Shown here: piece by piece, positions 1 through 6,890 of the stretch
How the letters are laid out: every line of letters begins with the position of its first letter
How positions within the stretch are numbered: the first letter of the stretch is position 1
NCBI RefSeq assembly: GCF_004340465.1
Contig: NZ_SLVV01000006.1
Coordinates: 186,001 to 250,000, forward strand
Length of the DNA: 64,000 nucleotides
Reading direction: 5' to 3'
From: Mesobacillus foraminis
GTDB lineage: Bacteria > Bacillota > Bacilli > Bacillales > Cytobacillaceae
The notes under the pieces: generated by a model
What the model saw: only the letters and a program-made list of their open reading frames with translations
Databases searched by the model: none
What the model was told of the DNA's origin: nothing
Position numbers and translations under genes: made by a program

Positions 1-607
1 AAAGCCTAAATACGATTGCTGAAAATAATAAAGGGAAGCTTTCAGACTTAGACAAACTCTCGATGAAAATGGAATTGTCACAGTCTTTTTTTAGTTTGTC
101 TGTTGTAAAACTGGGCTGTTGACTTCCGTTCCGGCCGTTTTGCTTTCTCATACGCCGGAAGGATGGAAGATTTCATCAGAACCGGGTACGTTTTAACATG
201 ACTTTCGCCTTAAAATAAGAAAAAAGTCTTTCGGCAGCTGAGGAAAGAGTCAAAAATCCGGAAAGAGGAGATTATAAATTTAAAGGATCGGACCGGGCTC
301 AAGAGAGAAAGAGGACATTAAAAGCTTAGAAACCAGTCTTGATAATAAAAATGTTATGTCTATAAAGGGCAATTGGAAGGCTTAATGGGGGAATCAAAAA
401 GCCTTCCCATCTGTGCGGAAGGAATTGTCTAATGCTCTTGTCTTTTCCGCTGTAATGCCTATGCTGGGAAAACCAGTTTTGCTTATTTATAATCGCTTAT
501 CAGAGGTATTTATTGAATTGGCTGCTTCGGCAGTTTTTTTGTTGCCGGAATTGCAGGGAAACAGAGCATTGATGGCAAGCCTATGCTCTGATCTATATTT
601 TGGGGAA
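1..607. other. Gene-poor stretch at window start
   Basis: I see no convincing gene here. Open frames are short and lack ribosome-binding sites. Two hairpins are visible. One has arms GGAAGGCTT and AAGCCTTCC at about 375-407 and no T-run. The other is a short GC stem with a TTCG loop followed by seven T at about 521-541, which could end a + strand transcript coming from outside the window. The rest looks like decayed sequence. Confidence 0.5.
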
Positions 608-1177
608 CTACTCCTTTTTGCGTGATTCCTTGTAGAAGGAGGAATACCTTCCTAAGTTATTTATAAAACTAACATGGAGATTGCGGTATTGACGGTCCAA
701 TGTTGCTCTGGAGCGGAATTTGGAGTCTTGTAAATCTTCAATGCGTTCTTCTAGCTCCAAACAGCCTTCAATGGTGTTTTTCAAATAGATTTTTGCATGG
801 ACTGGATAACTCTCCTGAAATGCCAGTTCCATCAGGCTCTGTCTGGCAGTTTTCACCTCCAGTAAAAGAATGTCCAGATCCTGATGATCCATCTGTACTG
901 GTTCCTTGCTAGTAAGCCACTTTAGTTCAAACAATTGGAGAAAATAGGGGTTTCTATGAGCTGTTGCGTCATCAGGTTTTTTCGTTTTATATTGATCTTT
1001 AAAGTCTGTTAAGCTCTGAAGATACTCTTTAACCATCCTATTATCAGGATCATAGGTGACTGTACGGTTCAGACTAAGAGAGGAATATGGAAATAAAAAG
1101 GTGACTCCAAGCAAAGTTAGTACAAAAACAGCAGCAAATAAGGTGTAAAGTTTCTTTCTCTTCCCTTTGAAGACCAT
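608..1177 (-). CDS. Membrane-anchored hypothetical protein
   Basis: About 189 residues. I do not recognise the family. The N-terminus has a basic stretch (KGKRKK) and then one hydrophobic segment at about residues 9-28, so it should be an N-terminally anchored protein with its body outside the cell. The remainder is charged and rich in predicted helix (many E, K, L, R), without cysteine motifs. I chose the ATG at 1177 because a GGGG-type Shine-Dalgarno lies just upstream; a TTG at 1195 has none. No neighbour gives a functional hint, since the flanks on both sides are gene-poor or decayed. Confidence 0.6.
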   Translation of the reverse strand: MVFKGKRKKLYTLFAAVFVLTLLGVTFLFPYSSLSLNRTVTYDPDNRMVKEYLQSLTDFKDQYKTKKPDDATAHRNPYFLQLFELKWLTSKEPVQMDHQDLDILLLEVKTARQSLMELAFQESYPVHAKIYLKNTIEGCLELEERIEDLQDSKFRSRATLDRQYRNLHVSFINNLGRYSSFYKESRKKE

Positions 1178-1239
1178 CGCGGATTCCCCATTCAATCGAA
1201 ATTATATTCTTTATTATACATTATATGGAAGTTGGTGGG

Positions 1240-1520
1240 TGATCATGTTGATGCTACTTTAAAGCGGCCTTTCTGGCTCAATGAGGTCCGAACTCACATG
1301 TGGAGCTATGTTTTTATCCGCGGGATGATGCCGAATTGGCCGATAAAATTGCAAACGTAGGTCTCATAGACCAGGTGAAGAGAAATGGACCTGGAATCCT
1401 GTTTATGATTCTTTTAAGATGAAATCAGGTATTAAATTTGCGAAAAGGGTGTTGAACAAGGTTGAATCTTCTTTATGGAATAACGGGTTTGTAAGATTCA
1501 CCAAGGAACAAGCCGCCTGA
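1240..1520 (+). pseudogene. Decayed gene remnant with frame breaks
   Basis: Three consecutive protein-like stretches lie in different + frames. One includes PRDDAELADKIANVGLIDQV at about 1318-1377. Another includes WNPVYDSFKMKSGIKFAK and runs to a TGA just after KEQAA at about 1519. Neither has a start codon with a ribosome-binding site, and stops or frame changes separate them. This is the pattern of a gene inactivated by indels. I do not recognise the parent family. Confidence 0.35.
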
Positions 1521-1661
1521 ACTCAATAGGAAACAGGTTAAAAAGGTTTGTTTTTCTTTGATCCGTGGTTATGGAGGAGAAGTGCTGGAATACCAGGAAC
1601 CATGCTATCCAATGAACTTTTATAATGTAAAGGGAAGCTTGAGACAAAACAGCTGCATCTG

Positions 1662-1937
1662 TTGCTTAATCAATTTTATCCTTTTATGGCATTTGCAGTT
1701 TCGGATTTTTCCCAAGAAAACATCAGATTCATAGATGAGCCACGGCTGGAGCAAATGTTTAGTCCCTTTTACGATGTATTAAGTACTAGACACCTGTTAA
1801 TTCCATTAGAATTAAAGGAAATAAAAGGTCAAATTGTGCTGGTGAACGAGAATGACTTGAATTCTGCCGAGAGGAGTCAAATTGCGTACTGGAAACCAGA
1901 GAATGTTGGGAGCCTGGTGTTCAATTATTGGGACTGA
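1662..1937 (+). CDS. Small hypothetical protein, possibly 5'-damaged
   Basis: About 91 residues from a TTG with no good ribosome-binding site. The reading continues upstream in the same frame to about 1626, giving KGKLETKQLHLLL just before this start. An ATG at 1625 would read straight into it if one base (the T at 1628) were absent. The start may therefore have been broken by a one-base insertion. The C-terminus ends in FNYWD. I do not know the family. It may be a real small cytoplasmic protein or a remnant like its left neighbour. Confidence 0.4.
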   Translation: MLNQFYPFMAFAVSDFSQENIRFIDEPRLEQMFSPFYDVLSTRHLLIPLELKEIKGQIVLVNENDLNSAERSQIAYWKPENVGSLVFNYWD

Positions 1938-2258
1938 AAGAAACAGGGCAATGTGCCCGTAAAATAACCAAATAACTGATAAGAGAGTTACCTAGGAGAA
2001 ATCACAAAAAATTAAAAATGAAAAGGTTAAAAATCCCCAGACTTGGAAAGAGTCCGATTACAGGAAAGCTGAATCATTATGAGGCTAGCCAACTTCGCGT
2101 CAGCAAAATGCAATAAAAATGGCTTTTTATTAGTTGATAGAAATAGACTTGTCGCCTGATTTTGATTAAACTATGATGAAAGATGAATAAAGGCTTCATC
2201 TCATCTTGTGAGATGATGTATTAGGAGTGCTGGAGTTTACATACAAGGAGCTTTTACC

Positions 2259-2909
2259 ATGACAATTGCAGAAAAGTTGAACCTAAAAAAATACAGGAAT
2301 ATGGCAGTAGTCAACCAGCCGGACGACTATGATACATTTACCGAACAAGGTACAGCCTTGTCGAGAGATCATGATGCCATTTTTATTTTTGTTGAAACAA
2401 TCACAGAAATGGTGGAGCATACCCAAACTATCATTATAAAAGATCTTCTGCTTGAAAAGGGCTATCTATATTTCGCCTATCCGAAAAAGGGGAATTCCCG
2501 GTACGAAACATATGTCCACCGGGATGAAATTTTCCCTGCCCTGAACGTTGGAGAAGATGGGTATATCAGGGACAGCGCCTACAAGTTCGCACGGATGGTG
2601 AGCATGGATGAGGTCTTTACAGTCGTTGGTTTAAAACGGGAAACAAAGAAAGTAAAGAAAACGCCGGCTTCAAGTCAATGTGTGGCAGATTATGAAGACA
2701 ATATTAAAGACGTGGAGGCTCTATTGGTAGAACATCCAGCTGAGCTCGACTTTTACCAAAGCCTGACACCCGGATATCGAAGAGACTGGGCAAGGTACAT
2801 TTTCTCTGCTAAACAACAGGTAACGCGTGACAAACGGCAGCAGCAAATGGTAGATGTCCTTTCCCAGGGATACAAAACCATGGATCTTTATCGCCAGAAA
2901 AAGAAGTAA
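2259..2909 (+). CDS. YdeI/OmdA-family protein
   Basis: 216 residues, ATG start after an AAGGAG site. The C-terminal part (about 150-216, with FYQSLTPGYRRDWARYIFSA and RQQQMVDVL) matches the YdeI/OmpD-associated family, a short helical domain found in many bacteria. In some enterobacteria it has been linked to tolerance of cationic peptides. The N-terminal 140 residues are a separate mixed region I cannot place. No membrane segments or signal peptide, so cytoplasmic. It stands alone with no clear terminator after it. The family assignment is good, but the biochemical role is unknown. Confidence 0.7.
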   Translation: MTIAEKLNLKKYRNMAVVNQPDDYDTFTEQGTALSRDHDAIFIFVETITEMVEHTQTIIIKDLLLEKGYLYFAYPKKGNSRYETYVHRDEIFPALNVGEDGYIRDSAYKFARMVSMDEVFTVVGLKRETKKVKKTPASSQCVADYEDNIKDVEALLVEHPAELDFYQSLTPGYRRDWARYIFSAKQQVTRDKRQQQMVDVLSQGYKTMDLYRQKKK

Positions 2910-3148
2910 AGGAACTTATACCTCCTTGGGAACATTGTAGATGTGCCAGATATGCCAGCTGGCAAAAGAGAACAGCGATGGCACTGGGAATTATGCAGTA
3001 AAGTCCAGTAAGGAAAGTGCCAGGGTTCCGACTTATTCATGTGTATTGGCCATCATACCTGTACCCCATATTGGCCCGGCAGATAATGGGGCATTGCCTG
3101 ATCTCATAAATTGTTGTTTTTTGTCTAACGATTGTTTTATAAGGTCCC

Positions 3149-3177
3149 TTGTTTTTCCTTTTGAAATCCATTAAGAT
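3149..3177 (+). promoter_or_regulatory. Putative sigma-A promoter for the MFS leader
   Basis: TTGTTT (3149-3154), a 17-nt spacer, then TAAGAT (3172-3177). Transcription would start near 3184, leaving a leader of roughly 210 nt before the transporter start at 3398. Confidence 0.4.
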
Positions 3178-3183
3178 GATGTT

Positions 3184-3397
3184 AGCAAAAAATGGAAGGG
3201 TGACCGAGGACCAATGATTATCTAATCCTGTTTTTTAAGAAAAATTCGTCAAAAATACGATTATATTTTTCTGACAGGATTAGTATGTACATTTTATACA
3301 AACCAATCATCATTGGATCCCTTGCACGGGATGTTATGTGTTTTTGTTTTTGTATCGTACTGCCTCCTGATCAGAAATATAGCAGGAGGTTTTTATT
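3184..3397 (+). promoter_or_regulatory. Structured 5' leader with sequestered ribosome-binding site
   Basis: The leader of the MFS gene contains nested complementary segments. An outer stem pairs CCAATGAT (3211-3218) with ATCATTGG (3309-3316), extended by GGA/TCC with one bulge. Inside, CTAATCCTG (3222-3230) pairs with CAGGATTAG (3275-3283), AGAAAAAT (3238-3245) with ATTTTTCT (3265-3272), and TCGT with ACGA. A second small hairpin is ATCCC/GGGAT (3317-3331). Last, CCTCCTG (3363-3369) pairs perfectly with CAGGAGG (3383-3389), the latter being the Shine-Dalgarno of the transporter. This looks like a translational attenuator or riboswitch; I do not recognise a known class. Confidence 0.55.
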
Positions 3398-4654
3398 TTG
3401 CAGGAAAATGTAACAGGCAATGGGTCAGGCAATATCTTTAGCAGCAGGGTCTTTCAGGCTATTATTATATCGGGACTGTTTTTGCAGGTCGGGATTTGGG
3501 TCCGTAACTTTGCGGTATTGCTGTTTGTAATGGAGCAGACGGATGGCGATCCGTTTGCGGTCTCCATGATATCTGTTGCCGAATTCGCCCCAATTTTCAT
3601 TTTTTCTTTTATTGGCGGTACATTCGCTGACAGATGGCGTCCAAAACGCACAATGGTCTGGTGTGATATTTTAAGTGCCCTATCCGTGTTCGCTGTTTTG
3701 ATTACACTCATGCTGGGCTCCTGGCAAGTCGTTTTCTTTGCCACATTAATTTCAGCGATTCTTTCCCAGTTTTCCCAGCCTTCGGGAATGAAGCTCTTTA
3801 AGATGCATTTGCCTGAGGAGCAAATCCAGGCGGGTATGTCCATCTATCAAACGGTTTTCGCTGTCTTTATGGTATTGGGGCCAATTCTTGGAACGTTTGC
3901 TTTCCAATCCTTCGGCATTCACATTTCGATTGCCATAACGGGTACGGCTTTCCTTCTTTCTGCAGGGGCACTTGCCTTCCTACCGCCGGATTTTAAAATG
4001 GATGAAGAAACACATGCTACCTCATTGCTGCAGGAAATGAAGGCAGGTATTAAGTATGTGCTCAGCAAGAAAGAATTAAGTTTATTAGGTTTATGTTTCC
4101 TGGCAGCGGGGCTGGGGCTTGGCTTCATTCAGCCGCTTTCAATTTTTCTGGTGACCGAGCAGTTGGGCCTTCCAAAGGAAAATCTTCAATGGCTGCTGAC
4201 GGCCAATGGAATTGGGATGATTATCGGCGGCGCGGCCGTGATGATTTTTGCCAAAACAGTGGCGCCTCAAAGGCTGCTTGCGTTTGGAATGCTTGCCAAT
4301 GCGATTGGCCTGGCGATAATGGGCTGGTCCTCAAACCTTTGGCTGACTCTTTCCGCTGAATTTTTAAACGGCCTTATGCTGCCTTGTATTCAGATAGGCA
4401 TCAACACTCTGATTTTACAAAGGACAGAAGGGGCGTTTATTGGCAGGGTCAATGGAATCCTCAGCCCTCTGTTTACGGGCTCCATGGTTGTTACCATGAG
4501 TGCGGCAGGTATTTTAAAAGAACAAATTTCATTGGTTGCAATTTTTGAGTTGGCGGCTGTCCTGTTTATTATTGGAATGATTTGCATTTTGCCTTTGTAT
4601 AACCTGAAAGGTGATACGAAAGCAGAACTCGTGGCCTCCGAGGAACAGGCTTAA
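3398..4654 (+). CDS. MFS efflux transporter (DHA3/macrolide-efflux type)
   Basis: 418 residues with about 12 hydrophobic segments, the normal length for a 12-TM major facilitator. The loop 2-3 signature GGTFADRWRPKR is at about residues 73-84. Sequence character (long TM1, FSSRVFQ start, SQFSQPSGMKL) is that of the DHA3 drug-efflux branch, which includes macrolide exporters. It should be a proton-driven exporter in the cytoplasmic membrane; the substrate cannot be told. The start is a TTG, 8 nt after a perfect AGGAGG that is itself locked in a hairpin. A terminator follows at once, so it is monocistronic. The regulated-looking leader fits a drug-inducible pump. Confidence 0.85.
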   Translation: MQENVTGNGSGNIFSSRVFQAIIISGLFLQVGIWVRNFAVLLFVMEQTDGDPFAVSMISVAEFAPIFIFSFIGGTFADRWRPKRTMVWCDILSALSVFAVLITLMLGSWQVVFFATLISAILSQFSQPSGMKLFKMHLPEEQIQAGMSIYQTVFAVFMVLGPILGTFAFQSFGIHISIAITGTAFLLSAGALAFLPPDFKMDEETHATSLLQEMKAGIKYVLSKKELSLLGLCFLAAGLGLGFIQPLSIFLVTEQLGLPKENLQWLLTANGIGMIIGGAAVMIFAKTVAPQRLLAFGMLANAIGLAIMGWSSNLWLTLSAEFLNGLMLPCIQIGINTLILQRTEGAFIGRVNGILSPLFTGSMVVTMSAAGILKEQISLVAIFELAAVLFIIGMICILPLYNLKGDTKAELVASEEQA

Positions 4655-4674
4655 AGAATCATATAAGTGGAGAA

Positions 4675-4703
4675 TGTGCCGGACAGCCTGGCACATTTTT
4701 TTT
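4675..4703 (+). terminator. Rho-independent terminator of MFS gene
   Basis: Stem TGTGCC/GGCACA-type around a GACAGCCT loop region, followed by eight T. Confidence 0.85.
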
Positions 4704-4881
4704 ATGAGACTCTAATGGGATTGTTGTTTGTTTTTTTTTAGAGGGCAGGACAAATGTGAAGTAAAAGAGATCAAAAATCACACACCGTATAGGTTCCGTG
4801 ACCGCTCATGAATATCCCTGCCTGGAGCAGATAAGCGGACGGAATTGCACGCAGCTTTATTAAAAGAAATGAATTCTTTTG

Positions 4882-4887
4882 TTATAC
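4882..4887 (+). promoter_or_regulatory. Possible -10 box upstream of the TauE locus
   Basis: TATACT, preceded by an inverted repeat AAAAGAA/TTCTTTT (about 4862-4880) that would cover the -35 region. No good -35 hexamer is visible. If used, transcription would start near 4894 and give a leader of about 335 nt before the exporter. Confidence 0.3.
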
Positions 4888-4929
4888 TAGGGTGTACACA
4901 AATATTAAGCAAAAAGAAGGGTTTTTCGG

Positions 4930-5229
4930 ATGGGAAAAAATGATTCAATTAATCATTCCAGTGCTGTCGTTCTGTTGGAAAAAGGGCTGGCAGGCAGTGA
5001 AGAATGGATACCGCCATTTAAGGATTTCCGATTTAAAGTAAGGGACTTGATCATTAATACAACCTACATATCAGTACGAAAAGGGAGCTTGACACCTTAC
5101 AAATTTGCTTCAAACTGTGCAATAAAATGCCGCAGTGAAATACTGGCAGGGAGCCAGTCCCCATGCCTATATGATGGACACAGTCTTTTCCAAAAAGGAT
5201 TGTCTTTCCCCGAAGGGTTTGGTGCGTAA
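4930..5229 (+). CDS. Upstream open frame coupled to TauE gene (doubtful)
   Basis: A 99-codon frame begins with ATG 8 nt after AGAAGGG. Its TAA stop overlaps the exporter's ATG by one base (TAATG), the arrangement used for translational coupling. The product has no recognisable domain, and its second half looks unlike a normal protein, so it may be a leader frame or chance. The DNA under it contains a small hairpin, ACTGGC/GCCAGT at about 5142-5158. I include it because start and stop contexts both look functional. Confidence 0.3.
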   Translation: MGKNDSINHSSAVVLLEKGLAGSEEWIPPFKDFRFKVRDLIINTTYISVRKGSLTPYKFASNCAIKCRSEILAGSQSPCLYDGHSLFQKGLSFPEGFGA

Positions 5230-5969
5230 TGAGTATTATGATCACCATGCTGTTCCTGGGGCTGATTTTGGGTTTTATTGGAGCAGGCGGCTCAGGTTTC
5301 ATCATTGCGCTCCTTGTAACGATATTTAATGTGCCGATTCATACAGCACTCGGAACAGCCGTCGCTGTTATGGCTCTTAGCGTCCTGTCGGGAAGCTGGA
5401 GCCATTTCCGCGAAGGGAATGTCAAGGTTAAGCAAGGATTGATTGTTGGCTGTTTAGGCGGAATTGGTGCTTATTTTGGGACGCAGCTGACAAAGTTTAT
5501 GGACCCTCATCTTTTACTATTCTTTACAGCAGGGGCCTTAACGTTATCGGGGCTTCTGCTTTGGGCCAGAACTAGACTCCATCTGGAAGCAGGGGACGAG
5601 GCTGCACAGCCAAAATCGCTGACCTATCTGGCTGTGGGGGTAGGGAACGGGTTCATATCTGGAGTGTGCGGGATTGGGGCTGCACCCTTTATCCAGTTAT
5701 CCTTGATTAAATGGCTTCACTTTCCGCTGCGGATGGCAGTAGGGACCACCATGCTGGTGATTCTTCCCATTGCATTGTCTGCCTCTTTTGGTTTTGTTCA
5801 AAATGGTTACCTTGAAGGGGAGCTGTTTTTAAAAGTGGCAGCAGGGACCATCGTTGGAACCTACCTTGGAGCAAAATTAACCAGGATATTACCGAGGGCT
5901 GTACTCCGCTTTGGAATGGTCATGACACCGGTCACCAGCGCAATTTTGCTATTCATTAATTTGCTTTAA
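5229..5969 (+). CDS. TauE/SafE family sulfite/sulfonate exporter
   Basis: 246 residues, about eight hydrophobic helices in two repeats. The glycine-rich signatures typical of the family appear near residue 9 (LILGFIGAGGSGF) and near residue 140 (GVGNGFISGVCGIGAAPF). Members move sulfur-containing or other small anions across the membrane; the true substrate here is not shown by sequence. The ATG overlaps the stop of the preceding frame, and its own Shine-Dalgarno (GAAGGG) is rather far away, so translation may depend on the upstream frame. A strong terminator follows. Confidence 0.8.
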   Translation: MSIMITMLFLGLILGFIGAGGSGFIIALLVTIFNVPIHTALGTAVAVMALSVLSGSWSHFREGNVKVKQGLIVGCLGGIGAYFGTQLTKFMDPHLLLFFTAGALTLSGLLLWARTRLHLEAGDEAAQPKSLTYLAVGVGNGFISGVCGIGAAPFIQLSLIKWLHFPLRMAVGTTMLVILPIALSASFGFVQNGYLEGELFLKVAAGTIVGTYLGAKLTRILPRAVLRFGMVMTPVTSAILLFINLL

Positions 5970-6035
5970 AAGCAAAGAGCAGTTTAACCCAGGACATTGC
6001 AAAAGGTTCATTTTCAAAGGGATTAGATGGAATGT

Positions 6036-6066
6036 GAAAAAACGTGTGAGAACACGTTTTTTTCTT
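6036..6066. terminator. Bidirectional terminator
   Basis: AAAAAACGTGT and ACACGTTTTTT arms around GAG(A). A-run and T-run on both sides make it usable for the exporter (+) and for the convergent DUF4865 gene (-). Confidence 0.85.
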
Positions 6067-6086
6067 TCCCCCTGTTATCCTTCTAC

Positions 6087-6632
6087 CTAAAATTGAGATG
6101 ATATATAGAGGATCTGATAGATTGCCCCACTTGTTACTTTTAAGTTGTTAATATCTTTCAAAAAGCAGAAAATATCGTATTTCCATTGATCCGGATTATA
6201 AGTGACCAGGAATTCTGCACCATGAATGGGCGGAATTGATTTTTGTATATGTTCTTTTAAGGTATTTAGACTTCCTTGGGGCATTATTGCTCCCCTAAGA
6301 TGATATAGATATGTGTTTTCCAATATGTTAGGAGAGGTTGTGTCAAACAGCGGAATTCCCACGTTTACTTGCTGCCATCCAAAAGAGTTTAGGATATTGT
6401 CATAATAACCTTCAAATAAAAACTTGTTCAGCCCGTTGCTGTCCTTCCACAGATAAAGCGGCGAATAGCTATTTTGTAAGTTGTTGTGGAGTCCTTTTTC
6501 TGTTATCAAATACAGCTTGAATTTCAAGCCGGGAAAACCGTCCGTTTTATGCCCATTTTTCCTTACTCTTTCTTTGATTATATTCATGTCGTAATCACTA
6601 GGAAGTGTAATCTTATATTGGGTTGCAAGCAT
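6087..6632 (-). CDS. DUF4865 family protein
   Basis: 181 residues from the ATG at 6632, which has GGAGG nine nt upstream; an earlier frame start at 6653 lacks one. The opening (MLATQYKITLPSDYDM followed later by DGFPGLKFKLYL) is the hallmark of the DUF4865 family, of unknown function, common in Bacillus and actinobacteria. The fold is likely a ferredoxin-like alpha-beta barrel dimer, as for monooxygenase-like proteins; that is inference. It is soluble with no signal. It is divergently transcribed from the c-di-GMP gene and ends in a terminator shared with the TauE gene. Confidence 0.75.
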   Translation of the reverse strand: MLATQYKITLPSDYDMNIIKERVRKNGHKTDGFPGLKFKLYLITEKGLHNNLQNSYSPLYLWKDSNGLNKFLFEGYYDNILNSFGWQQVNVGIPLFDTTSPNILENTYLYHLRGAIMPQGSLNTLKEHIQKSIPPIHGAEFLVTYNPDQWKYDIFCFLKDINNLKVTSGAIYQILYISSQF

Positions 6633-6890
6633 TGGTTTTTTCCTCCATATCAATAGTTGGAAAAGGGGATGTTGGGATTACTTAAATCTTAAAATCTGTA
6701 AGAGTGACAGTCAAACAGTAGACTCTAAGTTTCATGAAACTTTTATTTAGTAAAAATGGTACGATTTTATTACATATTCCCAGGTTCGTCCAAAAATATT
6801 ATTCAGTTCTTAAAAACCCTGTAATAATCTTTGCTTATTGGCCGATATAAGCAATAAGTAAATAAATGATGAAGCAGGTTGATTTACATA

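Noticed and set aside
413-625. 70-codon + frame
   Set aside because: No ribosome-binding site, runs through a terminator-like hairpin, and overlaps the 3' end of the minus-strand gene.
2941-3174. 77-codon + frame
   Set aside because: No ribosome-binding site; the product looks random, and its end overlaps the promoter region of the MFS leader.
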